A stretch of DNA of 64,000 bases from Prevotella sp. GTDB taxonomy: Bacteria > Bacteroidota > Bacteroidia > Bacteroidales > Bacteroidaceae. Every line of letters begins with the position of its first letter. Position 1 is the first letter of the stretch. The DNA is taken from the NCBI GenBank assembly GCA_017458005.1, contig JAFTGH010000054.1, forward strand, positions 25,571-89,570, written 5' to 3'. Under the pieces are notes generated by a model, which had not been told where the DNA came from, made no database searches, and worked only from the letters and a program-made list of their open reading frames with translations. Positions 9,038-17,656 of this stretch are shown piece by piece. Position numbers and translations under genes: made by a program.

Positions 9038-11044
9038 ATGAGATATATTAATACTATATTTGTCATTTTATTTGTCGGATTAATAGGACTATTGGGCTAT
9101 GCCACCTTCGTGGAGCAAGCCCATGGTCCTCTTTTTGTAGCAGAGACCATCTACCACACCTGGTGGTTCTTTGGTCTATGGGCATTTCTTGCCCTATTAT
9201 CCCTTATTATCATCTGTCATCAAAAACTATGGCGACGCACCGCCATCTTCATGTTGCATCTCTCTTTCCTCGTCATTCTTGCTGGGGCAGCAACGACCTT
9301 TATTACCAGTCATGAGGGAGAGATACACCTCCGCAGGGAATATCCCACTACAGAATATATTATTAAAGGTACAGGAGAGATCAAGGCAATTCCCTTTGAG
9401 AGAATGGAACTTGACAGTTTCCGTATAGACTATTACCCTGGGACACAGGCACCGCAGGACTTCATCAGTTATATTAGTTACTCAGACGGACAGAAGAAAG
9501 AGGCTGCTAAGATTTCCATGAATAATATCTTCCAGTATAACGGATACAGATTCTACCAGTCATCCTTCGATCCTGACCAGAAAGGAACAGTGCTTAGTAT
9601 CAGTTATGATCCGTGGGGAACTCCCCTCACCTATCTGGGCTATTGCATGCTTGCCTTTTCCATGATATTGGTTCTATTTGGCAAAAACGAGGAGTTCCGA
9701 AGCCTGTTACGCCATCCCTTACTCAGAAAAGGGACATTAATCCTCACTTTATTCGTCATGGGTACACCGCTCTCCACCCTCTCCGCACGAAGTATACCTA
9801 CTATCAACAAGGAGAAGGCAGAGAGAATGGCACGAATGCCCATTATCTATAACGACCGTGTCGCCCCCCTCAGCACCCTTGCTCACGACTTCACCCAGAA
9901 ACTCTATGGCAAGAGCAGTTACAAGGGACTCTGCGCCGAACAGGTTCTGTATGGATGGCTACAACGTCCTGACGTATGGAAAGACGAGCCAATGTTGAAA
10001 ATCAAGGACGCAAAACTCCGCCAACAACTGGGTATAGAGAGCAAATACGCCAAACTATCTGAACTCTTTGATGGTGAGGAGTATAAGTTACAACACTTGA
10101 TAGAACGTGGACAAGAGTCTAAGGCAGTCCGGGAGTTAGATGAGAAAGTCGGCATTATCCTGATGCTGACCAATGGTTCCCTCATCCGTCCTGCAAAAGG
10201 GGTAGAACTTTCCGAGCGCAAGGTCAGTGCGGAGATTCTGTACAACAACCTGCCGTTTGCCAAGATTCTCTTCATGGTAAACCTAACATTAGGGCTATTG
10301 ACATTCCTATTGTTGATGATGCCACGTAACACTGTCTTCTTTGTCCTGCTACGTTTTGCCAAAGCACTTTTATGGGCATCTTTCCTCTTTCTGCTATTCG
10401 GCTATGCGTTACGCTGGTATATCGGAGGACGTATTCCTTTAGGCAATGGCTATGAGACGATGCTATTCCTTGCCTTAAGCATCATACTGCTCACGATACT
10501 ACTCTATCGTCGCTTTGTCTATTTGATTCCTTTTGGTTTCCTACTCTCTGGGTTCACCCTGTTAGTGGCATGGCTAGGAGAGATGAATCCGCAGATCACC
10601 CCTTTGATGCCTGTCCTGAAATCACCATTGCTGTCAACCCATGTCAGTGTTATCATGATGGCATACGCCTTGCTCGCATTCATGATCCTTAATGGTATCT
10701 TTGCCTTAATACAACTCAAAAGAGGTCATCATGAACAGGTTGAGCAATCAACGCTGCTTTCAAGATTGATGCTCTATCCTGCCGTATTCCTCCTTGCCAC
10801 AGGAATCTTCCTAGGTGCAGTCTGGGCAAATGTGTCATGGGGGAAATACTGGAGTTGGGACCCGAAAGAGGTGTGGGCATTAATTACTCTGTTGATCTAT
10901 GCCGTTCCTTTCCATCAGCAGAGCCTTCCCTTCCTACGTCAACCAAAATGGTTCCATACTTATCTGATTGTCGCTTTCCTGACAGTCCTCATGACCTATT
11001 TTGGAGTGAACTATTTCCTAGGCGGCATGCATAGTTATGCGTAG
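9038..11044 (+). CDS. ccsBA: Cytochrome c biogenesis protein CcsBA (ResB-CcsA fusion)
   Basis: 668 aa membrane protein. The first ~230 residues resemble ResB/CcsB: early transmembrane helices, a periplasmic domain, then another helix. The C-terminal ~270 residues are CcsA-like, with many transmembrane helices and the tryptophan-rich haem-handling motif WGKYWSWDP at 601-609. System II synthetase exports haem and attaches it to CxxCH motifs. The two upstream genes with such motifs (4371, 7147) are obvious clients. The start ATG at 9038 was chosen because the nearby ATG at 9028 leads to a stop after seven codons. Confidence 0.93.
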   Translation: MRYINTIFVILFVGLIGLLGYATFVEQAHGPLFVAETIYHTWWFFGLWAFLALLSLIIICHQKLWRRTAIFMLHLSFLVILAGAATTFITSHEGEIHLRREYPTTEYIIKGTGEIKAIPFERMELDSFRIDYYPGTQAPQDFISYISYSDGQKKEAAKISMNNIFQYNGYRFYQSSFDPDQKGTVLSISYDPWGTPLTYLGYCMLAFSMILVLFGKNEEFRSLLRHPLLRKGTLILTLFVMGTPLSTLSARSIPTINKEKAERMARMPIIYNDRVAPLSTLAHDFTQKLYGKSSYKGLCAEQVLYGWLQRPDVWKDEPMLKIKDAKLRQQLGIESKYAKLSELFDGEEYKLQHLIERGQESKAVRELDEKVGIILMLTNGSLIRPAKGVELSERKVSAEILYNNLPFAKILFMVNLTLGLLTFLLLMMPRNTVFFVLLRFAKALLWASFLFLLFGYALRWYIGGRIPLGNGYETMLFLALSIILLTILLYRRFVYLIPFGFLLSGFTLLVAWLGEMNPQITPLMPVLKSPLLSTHVSVIMMAYALLAFMILNGIFALIQLKRGHHEQVEQSTLLSRLMLYPAVFLLATGIFLGAVWANVSWGKYWSWDPKEVWALITLLIYAVPFHQQSLPFLRQPKWFHTYLIVAFLTVLMTYFGVNYFLGGMHSYA

Positions 11045-11062
11045 CGTAGGATTCTAGAAAAT

Positions 11063-11096
11063 AAAAAAGGCTTGGAGATCTCCAAGCCTTTTTTAT
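11063..11096. terminator. Bidirectional terminator between ccsBA and rny
   Basis: Perfect palindrome at 11067-11090 flanked by an A-run on the left and a T-run on the right, so it can terminate both convergent transcripts. Confidence 0.9.
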
Positions 11097-11108
11097 TTAT
11101 CTCGCACT

Positions 11109-12650
11109 TTATTTGGCGTAGGCAACAGAACGGGTCTCTCGGATGACGGTGATCTTCACCTGTCCCGGATACGTCATCTCGTTCTGGATCTTCGTAGCGA
11201 TCTCACCGCTGAGTGCCTCCGTCTCGGCATCGTCCATCTTGTCGGCACCGACGATGACACGCAACTCACGACCAGCCTGGATGGCATAGGTCTTGGTGAC
11301 CCCAGGATAACTCATGGCGATAGCCTCCAAGTCGTTCAGACGCTTGATGTATGCCTCGACAATCTCACGACGTGCACCAGGACGGGCACCACTGATAGCG
11401 TCACAAATCTGTACGATAGGAGCCAGCAGAGTCTGCATCTCCATCTCGTCATGGTGAGCACCGATAGCATTGCAGATATCGGGTTTCTCCTTGTATTTCT
11501 CTGCGATCTTCGCGCCATAGATTGCGTGTGGATCCTCCGTGTCCTCATCGGGCACCTTACCAATATCGTGCAACAGTCCTGCACGCTTTGCCTTCTTCGG
11601 GTTCAGTCCTAACTCCGCTGCCATCACAGCACAGAGGTTAGCAGTCTCACGGGCATGCTGCAACAGGTTCTGACCATAAGAGGAGCGGTATTTCATCTTA
11701 CCGATGATACGAATCAACTCGGGATGCAAGCCATGGATACCCAAGTCGATGGCAGTACGCTTACCCGTCTCGATGACCTCGTTCTCCAACTGCTTCTTCA
11801 CCTTTGCCACCACCTCTTCAATACGTGCGGGGTGGATACGTCCGTCGCTCACCAACTGGTGGAGGGCAAGACGACAGGTCTCACGACGAATGGGGTCGAA
11901 AGCCGAGATGACGATAGCCTCGGGCGTGTCGTCAACGACGATCTCCACGCCACAGGCAGCCTCCAAGGCACGGATGTTACGACCCTCACGACCGATGATA
12001 CGTCCCTTCACGTCGTCATTGTCGATATGGAACACGCTCACGGAGTTCTCGATAGCGGTCTCCGTGGCGACACGCTGGATGGTCTGGATGACAATCTTCT
12101 TAGCCTGGGCGTTGGCGTTGAGTTTCGCCTCGTCCATGATCTCATTGATGTAACTGGCAGCATCGGTCTTCGCCTCGTCTTTCATCGCCTCTACCAAGCG
12201 AGCCTTCGCCTCCTCGGCACTCAGTCCGGAGAGTTCTTCCAGTTTCGTGCGCTCCTGCATCTGCATCTTCTCCAGTTCCTCGTTCTTGATGACCAGCAGT
12301 TTCTTCTCGTTGTCGATACGTGTCTGCTGGTTGTCCAACTCATTCTTACGACGACCGAGTTCCTCCTGACGCTGGTTCAACGAGATCTCACGCTGTTTCA
12401 GGCGGTTCTCGTTCTGCTGGATATGCTGGTTGCGCTGCTGCACCTCCTTCTCCAGTTCACTCTTCTTGTTGAGGAATTTCTCCTTGACCTCAAGGAGTTT
12501 CTTCTCTTTGATGACTTCCGCCTCTTTCTGGGCGGCACTAATCATCTCGTTATATTTTCCCTTAACGACATAACGGAAAATCATAAAGCCGCAGAAGCCG
12601 CCCACGATGAGGGCTGCTGCGATTAGAATAATACCAACAATAATGTTCAT
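11109..12650 (-). CDS. rny: Ribonuclease Y
   Basis: 513 aa, the usual RNase Y length. The order is: N-terminal membrane anchor (residues 3-26), long charged coiled coil (~35-150), KH RNA-binding domain with [12 protein letters not shown] (216-227), and HD phosphodiesterase domain with LLHDIGK (359-365). It is a membrane-bound endoribonuclease that starts mRNA decay. It is the last gene of a leftward run (unknown coiled-coil protein, zapA, rny) and ends at the shared bidirectional terminator. Confidence 0.97.
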   Translation of the reverse strand: MNIIVGIILIAAALIVGGFCGFMIFRYVVKGKYNEMISAAQKEAEVIKEKKLLEVKEKFLNKKSELEKEVQQRNQHIQQNENRLKQREISLNQRQEELGRRKNELDNQQTRIDNEKKLLVIKNEELEKMQMQERTKLEELSGLSAEEAKARLVEAMKDEAKTDAASYINEIMDEAKLNANAQAKKIVIQTIQRVATETAIENSVSVFHIDNDDVKGRIIGREGRNIRALEAACGVEIVVDDTPEAIVISAFDPIRRETCRLALHQLVSDGRIHPARIEEVVAKVKKQLENEVIETGKRTAIDLGIHGLHPELIRIIGKMKYRSSYGQNLLQHARETANLCAVMAAELGLNPKKAKRAGLLHDIGKVPDEDTEDPHAIYGAKIAEKYKEKPDICNAIGAHHDEMEMQTLLAPIVQICDAISGARPGARREIVEAYIKRLNDLEAIAMSYPGVTKTYAIQAGRELRVIVGADKMDDAETEALSGEIATKIQNEMTYPGQVKITVIRETRSVAYAK

Positions 12651-12688
12651 ACAAAAATAATATATATAGAGTTAATGTTCTCTTACCA

Positions 12689-12991
12689 TCAGCGTGACGG
12701 ACCCAGTGCCTCCTCAATCTCTTTCGTCAGGCGGGCAAGAACATTATCATAGGGGGCAGTATCATTATGCGCACGCTCTTTCTCATACAACAGCGCGATA
12801 TCGACGAGCGTCATCAGCGATATTGTATGCTCACCCTTGCGCCCCTTGTATGCCTGAGCATAGGCATTATAGCGCTCGGTGATGAGTTTGGCTGCGGAGC
12901 GGTAGTATTCCTCCTCCTCACGGTCTACCATGACTTCGATTTCCTCGTCATAGACATGCAGCCTGATATGTAGTTTGCTTTGATCTGCCAT
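12689..12991 (-). CDS. zapA: Cell division protein ZapA
   Basis: 100 aa, the typical ZapA size. The N-terminal globular part (KLHIRLHVYDEEIEVMV) precedes a helical dimerisation region (MTLVDIALLYEKER). ZapA bundles FtsZ at the division site. It lies between a small coiled-coil gene and rny, an arrangement common in Bacteroidales. Confidence 0.9.
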   Translation of the reverse strand: MADQSKLHIRLHVYDEEIEVMVDREEEEYYRSAAKLITERYNAYAQAYKGRKGEHTISLMTLVDIALLYEKERAHNDTAPYDNVLARLTKEIEEALGPSR

Positions 12992-13005
12992 GTTGCTTGT
13001 TTTCC

Positions 13006-13308
13006 CTAATCTTGTTCTGCGTCACTGAGGATTGCAATGCACTTATTGACATCACGTATTAACTTCGACAACCGCTCTTTGGCGCCATCCAGGTCGCCGT
13101 CTGTAATCTCGATCATCTTAGCCATCTTGAGTGAATCGTAGTCATGCTGCCCCTGTTCCAACTTATCCCGCAATTCTTGGATAGCCTGCTCGTTCTTGGA
13201 CATCTCGGCATAGAGGTCCTCATTCTCCTTTTTCAGTTCTTGAAAACGGAGAATCATCTGCCTCAAACGGGTCTCAAAAGCGGTTATCGTTTTCTCATTA
13301 GGCGACAT
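13006..13308 (-). CDS. Small coiled-coil protein upstream of zapA
   Basis: 100 aa, strongly helical, with heptad-like Leu/Ile spacing through residues 8-75 (LRQMILRFQELKKENEDLY). Its stop is 14 bp before zapA, so the two are probably co-transcribed. The position suggests a division-associated partner, but no family is recognised with certainty. A minus-strand TACCTTTG at 13335-13328 may be the -7 box. Confidence 0.7.
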   Translation of the reverse strand: MSPNEKTITAFETRLRQMILRFQELKKENEDLYAEMSKNEQAIQELRDKLEQGQHDYDSLKMAKMIEITDGDLDGAKERLSKLIRDVNKCIAILSDAEQD

Positions 13309-13384
13309 AACATCTCACTTTATTTGACAAAGGTAGCATATTTTTATGTTATATGCTTTCCTTTAAGTAAAGATTTAACGTTTT

Positions 13385-14011
13385 TTATTTCGTATCCGCA
13401 TCTGCGGGACGCTTCTCCTTCTTGGCGAGCATCACCACACGATAGACGAAATCCGTTACCCACTGCTGTGAGAAGCCCAGTTTTTGGTCATACTGACGGA
13501 TGGCGACCACCGTCTTCATGACACCAGCATCTGAGAAGTCATTCTTGTTAAAGATATCATTGACCGTCTTCTCTGTCATCGTACGTATCGCACTCTTAAA
13601 GATGCTAGGAACACGGAGTTTGAACTTCATGAGGTTACCCGTCAGCATCATTAGGTCTTGTGAGAAAGCGGAGAACTGGATCATGTAGGTCTGGATGTCC
13701 TGCGGCTTCTTGCAACGCTTGCGGATGCTCATGTCTATCTCCTTCGTGAAGTCGTCGCCCATGCCGTAGATCTCCTTCAGCATCTTCTTGCAGCGTGCTT
13801 TCTCCGCCAGTCCCAGTTTGTTATTCTGGGTAGGCACATGCAGTGTTGCCTTGAACACCCTGAGGTCGGGCAATGCCGCCATATTGGTGATACCCAGGTC
13901 AGATGCCATCACTGCCTGAAAATATACACGGATCAAGGTCATGAAGTCTTCCATGCCTCCCGTTTTCTGTTCCTCTCCCTTCTTTCCAAAAAGTTTATTC
14001 CAAAATGCCAT
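13385..14011 (-). CDS. Conserved protein of unknown function
   Basis: 208 aa, soluble and basic, with no signal peptide. It starts MAFWNKLFGKKGEEQ, a short amphipathic N-terminus that might touch membranes. It is rich in Lys/Arg and Met and has no motif I recognise. It has its own upstream promoter and stands alone between the zapA operon and a divergent small-gene pair. It looks like a genuine conserved Bacteroidales gene by length and codon use. Confidence 0.7.
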   Translation of the reverse strand: MAFWNKLFGKKGEEQKTGGMEDFMTLIRVYFQAVMASDLGITNMAALPDLRVFKATLHVPTQNNKLGLAEKARCKKMLKEIYGMGDDFTKEIDMSIRKRCKKPQDIQTYMIQFSAFSQDLMMLTGNLMKFKLRVPSIFKSAIRTMTEKTVNDIFNKNDFSDAGVMKTVVAIRQYDQKLGFSQQWVTDFVYRVVMLAKKEKRPADADTK

Positions 14012-14038
14012 AATTCACTTGTTTTATCAAATTGTGTG

Positions 14039-14069
14039 CAAAATTACGAATAAGTGAGCACAAAACAAA
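14039..14069 (-). promoter_or_regulatory. Promoter of the 13385-14011 gene
   Basis: Minus-strand TAATTTTG (14046-14039) with TTTG (14069-14066), spacing 19 bases; the start codon at 14011 is about 28 bases downstream. Confidence 0.6.
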
Positions 14070-14217
14070 ATAAATATGTTTTTTTGTTTTGTCGAACGGT
14101 AGTAATTTCGGCATTTTATGCCAAAGTTACAAATAAATACAGAGTTTTCTATCTGTTATCGTTCAATATTCGAAAAAAATGCTTATCTTTGCCGTCAGAA
14201 TATAAAACAAAATAAGT

Positions 14218-14475
14218 ATGCCACAAATTAGTTTCTTTTATGGAATCTACATCTGGATGAACTTTTCCGATCATCAGCCTCCACACTTCCATGCATGGTA
14301 TGGGGACTATAAAGCCATCGTGAACATTAAAGACGGAATAGTGAAAGGTGAGATGCCAGGAAGAGCACTGCGAATGATACTGGAGTGGCTTGAAGATCAT
14401 CGTGCCGAACTGATGAGCAATTGGGAAAAGGCACAGAAGGGCGAGCCGCTCGATAAAATCGAACCCTTAAAATAA
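14218..14475 (+). CDS. DUF4160-type small protein
   Basis: 85 aa. The segment FSDHQPPHFHAWYGDYKAIV is the characteristic DUF4160 core (PPHFH). The next gene starts 7 bp after the stop and encodes a DUF2442-type protein. DUF4160 and DUF2442 form a frequent two-gene pair suspected of being toxin-antitoxin-like, without firm biochemical proof known to me. A TATCTTTG -7 box sits at 14184-14191. Confidence 0.85.
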   Translation: MPQISFFYGIYIWMNFSDHQPPHFHAWYGDYKAIVNIKDGIVKGEMPGRALRMILEWLEDHRAELMSNWEKAQKGEPLDKIEPLK

Positions 14476-14482
14476 TGACGCT

Positions 14483-14719
14483 ATGTTTATAGAAGTAATC
14501 AAAGCAGAATATGTAGACGGCTACAGACTGCTGTTGCTGTTTAACAATGGGGAGCAGAGAATTGTCGATCTAAGCAATTCGCTGAAGGGCACGGTTTACA
14601 TCCCTTTGAAAGACATCGATTATTTCAAGCGTTTCTCCATCAAGTTCAACACCGTTGAATGGGAGAACGGAGCCGACTTTGCACCAGAATATCTCTATGA
14701 GATAGGTACGGCTGCATAA
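14483..14719 (+). CDS. DUF2442-type small protein
   Basis: 78 aa. The pattern (YRLLLLFNNGEQRIVDLS, then a C-terminal FNTVEWENGADFAPEYLYE) matches DUF2442. It is translated with the DUF4160 gene just upstream. The function is unproven; the pairing is the main clue. Confidence 0.85.
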   Translation: MFIEVIKAEYVDGYRLLLLFNNGEQRIVDLSNSLKGTVYIPLKDIDYFKRFSIKFNTVEWENGADFAPEYLYEIGTAA

Positions 14720-14768
14720 TTAATTTAATATTTCACTTACACAAACCAAATGAAGCCTTCAAACGAGT

Positions 14769-14809
14769 CGTTTGTGGCTTACATTTGACCCGTTTGTAAG
14801 CCACAAACG
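14769..14809. repeat. Long perfect inverted repeat (15-bp arms)
   Basis: Arms at 14769-14783 and 14795-14809 are exact reverse complements around an 11-base loop. No T-run follows, so it is not an obvious terminator of the DUF2442 gene. It is the first of three palindromic structures in the 403-bp gene-free stretch before rfbA. Confidence 0.85.
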
Positions 14810-14880
14810 CCTTGAAAGTAAGCCTCAAATTATTTCCATGCCTGGAAAGAGCATTCCGACTGATTTTAGTTAACGTCGAA

Positions 14881-15039
14881 AAACACCTACCCTCCTACCC
14901 CAACATGGCTCAACCCCCGATAAATAGAGGTTTTTTTGAAGGGGTACCTGTTGGGGTAGGTGTTGCCAAACACCTACCCCACTTCAATCCCTTTATACAT
15001 GGGCGCTTGAGGGCTGCAGGGGTAGGAGGATAGGTGTCT
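14881..15039. repeat. REP-like nested palindromic element
   Basis: An outer pair (14881-14901 and 15019-15039) is complementary over about 20 of 21 bases. Inside it a perfect hairpin has 12-bp arms (14953-14964 and 14969-14980) around GCCA. All arms share the word ACCTACCC or its complement GGGTAGGT, so the block is built from three or four copies of one short motif in both orientations, as in BIME/REP elements. No ORF is present. Confidence 0.75.
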
Positions 15040-15060
15040 CACGAAAATAAATAGATTCCT

Positions 15061-15094
15061 TTTGTTCACGTTTAATAGAAATTTTGTACCTTTG
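15061..15094 (+). promoter_or_regulatory. Promoter of rfbA
   Basis: TTTG at 15061-15064, 22 bases, TACCTTTG at 15087-15094; ATG at 15123. Confidence 0.6.
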
Positions 15095-15122
15095 CCCACA
15101 AATAACATAAAGAGATATTATT

Positions 15123-15995
15123 ATGAAAGGAATCGTATTGGCTGGCGGCAGTGGAACCCGCCTCTACCCCATCACCAAAGGAATCAGCAAACAGTTGATT
15201 CCCATCTTCGACAAGCCGATGATCTACTACCCTATCTCCGCACTGATGCTCGCTGGCATCCGTGAGATACTGATTATCTCGACCCCACATGACCTGCCAG
15301 GTTTCAAGCGACTGCTGGGCGACGGCACAGAACTGGGTGTGCGCTTCGAATATGCGGAGCAGCCCTCGCCCGACGGTCTTGCCCAGGCTTTCATCATCGG
15401 CGAGGAGTTTATCGGCGACGACTGTGCCTGCTTGGTACTGGGCGACAACATCTTCTATGGTAGTGGATTCTCTGGACTGCTGAGACAGAGTGTGGAGAAT
15501 GCCGAGAAGTACGGACAGGCGACTGTGTTTGGCTATTACGTCAACGACCCTGAGCGTTACGGTGTCGCCGAGTTTGACGCGGACGGCAACTGTCTGAGCA
15601 TCGAGGAGAAGCCCGCCAAGCCGAAGTCCAACTATGCGGTGGTAGGTCTGTATTTCTATCCGAACAGTGTGGTGGAGATCGCCAAGAACATCAAGCCCAG
15701 TGCACGTGGTGAGTTAGAGATCACCACCGTCAACCAGGAATACCTGAGGCAGAAGAACCTGAAGGTGCAGACCCTGCAACGTGGCTTCGCCTGGCTCGAC
15801 ACAGGTACACACGACTCCCTCTCAGAAGCCTCCACCTTTATCGAGGTGATCGAGAAGCGACAAGGACTGAAGGTGGCATGTCTGGAGGAGATTGCTTTCA
15901 AGCGTGGCTGGATCACCAAGGAGCAACTCCAGAAGATCGCGGAGCCGATGGCAAAGAACGACTACGGAAAGTACCTGTTACAGTTAGCAAAATAA
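15123..15995 (+). CDS. rfbA: Glucose-1-phosphate thymidylyltransferase
   Basis: 290 aa, the standard RmlA length. The N-terminus carries the nucleotidyltransferase signature [13 protein letters not shown], followed by [15 protein letters not shown] and VLGDNIFYG. It makes dTDP-glucose from glucose-1-phosphate and dTTP, the first step to dTDP-rhamnose for surface polysaccharide. The last-step gene rfbD is about 7 kb away on the other strand; rfbB and rfbC are not in the window. It has its own promoter and terminator and is monocistronic. Confidence 0.97.
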   Translation: MKGIVLAGGSGTRLYPITKGISKQLIPIFDKPMIYYPISALMLAGIREILIISTPHDLPGFKRLLGDGTELGVRFEYAEQPSPDGLAQAFIIGEEFIGDDCACLVLGDNIFYGSGFSGLLRQSVENAEKYGQATVFGYYVNDPERYGVAEFDADGNCLSIEEKPAKPKSNYAVVGLYFYPNSVVEIAKNIKPSARGELEITTVNQEYLRQKNLKVQTLQRGFAWLDTGTHDSLSEASTFIEVIEKRQGLKVACLEEIAFKRGWITKEQLQKIAEPMAKNDYGKYLLQLAK

Positions 15996-16000
15996 GGAAA

Positions 16001-16025
16001 AAGGCAGCGTTTTGCTGCCTTTTTT
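16001..16025 (+). terminator. Rho-independent terminator of rfbA
   Basis: Stem AAGGCAGC (16001-16008) with GCTGCCTT (16014-16021), five-base loop, then a T-run. Confidence 0.92.
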
Positions 16026-16065
16026 CGTTTAAAACCGCCTTTTCTGTCACTTTTTCACCTTTTTT

Positions 16066-16097
16066 TTTGGTGAAAAGAATTTATTTACCTATTTTTG
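16066..16097 (+). promoter_or_regulatory. Promoter of the sigma factor gene
   Basis: TTTG at 16066-16069, exactly 20 bases, TATTTTTG at 16090-16097; about 80-base leader to the ATG at 16178. Confidence 0.7.
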
Positions 16098-16177
16098 CAG
16101 TCGAAATAATAATTGTTAATAACACAAAACTGATTGCCTATCGAGAAAACTTCTACTTCAATTTAAAACGTTAAAGT

Positions 16178-16777
16178 ATGAAGACATTTGCAAACCGCAC
16201 TGACGAGGAGTTAGCCCTTCTCTATACTGCGGGAGATAATAAGGCTTTTGATGAGTTATTAGCAAGAAACCAGCAGAAGTTGTTTAATTATATCCTCTTC
16301 GTGGTCCGCGACCAAGAGGTTGCCAATGACATTTTCCAAGACACCTTCATCAAGGCGATTGTGAAACTGCAAGAGGGGAAATACGCCGACTCCGGCAAGT
16401 TCTCGTTCTGGCTGACCCGTATTGCCCATAACATCATCATCGACAAGTTCCGTCGCACGAAGAGTGAGCATATCGTAGAACCGAATGCCGACAACGACCT
16501 GAGCCATCTGAGCAACGACGCCCTGACAGAAGGAAGCAGGGAGAGTGAGTATGTCAACGACCAGATCATGGATGACGTACGCCACCTGATGGACACCCTG
16601 CCTGCCGCACAGCGTGAGGTGGTGTACATGCGCTACTACCAAGAACTGTCGTTCAAGGAGATCGCGGAACTGACAGGTGTCAGCATCAACACGTCATTGG
16701 GACGTATGCGCTATGCCCTCATCAACATGCGACGCATGGCAAAGCAGCACCAGATCTTCTTGGATATGGAGATGTAA
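16178..16777 (+). CDS. ECF-type RNA polymerase sigma factor
   Basis: 199 aa with the two sigma-70 regions of ECF factors. Region 2 spans ~25-95 (DIFQDTFIKAI, FSFWLTRIAHNIIIDKFRR). Region 4 spans ~130-190 (TLPAAQREVVYMRYYQELSFKEIAELTGVS by position, then LGRMRYAL). No anti-sigma gene follows; the next gene is convergent rpe, 12 bp away. The target regulon is unknown. Confidence 0.92.
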   Translation: MKTFANRTDEELALLYTAGDNKAFDELLARNQQKLFNYILFVVRDQEVANDIFQDTFIKAIVKLQEGKYADSGKFSFWLTRIAHNIIIDKFRRTKSEHIVEPNADNDLSHLSNDALTEGSRESEYVNDQIMDDVRHLMDTLPAAQREVVYMRYYQELSFKEIAELTGVSINTSLGRMRYALINMRRMAKQHQIFLDMEM

Positions 16778-16789
16778 TCGAGATTCCGA

Positions 16790-17443
16790 TTATCGGGAAA
16801 GTCCCTTGAGGTCTTTGATAGTTTGTTCGGGATCAGCAGCCTTGAACACATAACTGCCACTGACCAGGACATCGACACCAGCCTTCACCAGACGTGGAGC
16901 CGTCTCGCCCTGTACGCCACCGTCCACCTCTATCAAGGTCTGACAACCTTTCTCGTCAATCATCTGACGAAGGCGTTGCACCTTCTGGATGGTGTTCTCA
17001 ATGAACTTCTGTCCGCCAAAACCCGGGTTGACGCTCATCAGCAGCACCATCTCCACATCGCCAAGGATATCCTCCAGCATCGAGACAGGCGTAGAGGGAT
17101 TCAGTGTCACACCAGCCTTCATGCCTGCGTCGTGAATCTCCTGCACGGTACGATGCAGATGGTCGCAAGCCTCGAAGTGCACGTTCATCATCATAGCCCC
17201 CAACTTCGCCGTCTGCTTGATATACCGCTCGGGATGCACTATCATATAATGCACATCCAACGGTTTCTTACACAAGGAGGCAACAGCCTCCAACACGGGG
17301 AAGCCGAAAGAGATATTTGGCACAAACACGCCATCCATCACGTCAAGGTGAAGCCAGTCGGCATCACTACGGTTAATCATGTCGATGTCGCGGTCGAGAT
17401 GAAGGAAGTCGGCAGCGAGCAATGAAGGAGATACTTTCGTCAT
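16790..17443 (-). CDS. rpe: Ribulose-phosphate 3-epimerase
   Basis: 217 aa. Signatures include SLLAADFLHL, HLDVMDGVFVPNISFG, MSVNPGFGGQKF and EVDGGVQ, covering the metal-binding and catalytic positions of the TIM barrel. It interconverts ribulose-5-phosphate and xylulose-5-phosphate in the pentose phosphate pathway. It is the last gene of a leftward series beginning with lysE. A 213-bp gap before it holds a 43-codon ORF. Confidence 0.97.
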   Translation of the reverse strand: MTKVSPSLLAADFLHLDRDIDMINRSDADWLHLDVMDGVFVPNISFGFPVLEAVASLCKKPLDVHYMIVHPERYIKQTAKLGAMMMNVHFEACDHLHRTVQEIHDAGMKAGVTLNPSTPVSMLEDILGDVEMVLLMSVNPGFGGQKFIENTIQKVQRLRQMIDEKGCQTLIEVDGGVQGETAPRLVKAGVDVLVSGSYVFKAADPEQTIKDLKGLSR

Positions 17444-17453
17444 TTTCTTTATT

Positions 17454-17585
17454 CTAATTCAAACCTACTACCACACGGGTATTGTCATATTGTTTCACTG
17501 TTCTGTACATTCGTGCCACCTGTTTGATAAACAGGATGGTTGACTCATGAGGCTGAATTAAGTTTTCTTGAGTAGAAATTTGCAT
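17454..17585 (-). CDS. Possible 43-aa small protein between fmt and rpe
   Basis: An ATG at 17585 opens 43 sense codons to TAG at 17456-17454, 10 bp before the rpe start. The product begins MQISTQENLIQPHE, has a short hydrophobic run STILFIKQVA and a basic, Val-rich end. The gap would otherwise be unusually long for this compact operon. A poor promoter-like sequence lies just upstream. No family is recognised. It may be a true small gene or a translated leader controlling rpe. Confidence 0.45.
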   Translation of the reverse strand: MQISTQENLIQPHESTILFIKQVARMYRTVKQYDNTRVVVGLN

Positions 17586-17656
17586 AGGCAATATATTTAA
17601 ATGTTCCTACTCTTGAAACGGACAGCCTTCACGGTTTATTTTGTTATTAACATTAT

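Noticed and set aside
11655-12626. 323-codon plus-strand frame opposite rny
   Set aside because: It is antisense to a clear RNase Y and its Leu/Thr/Asp-rich product is the shadow of coiled-coil and HD codons.
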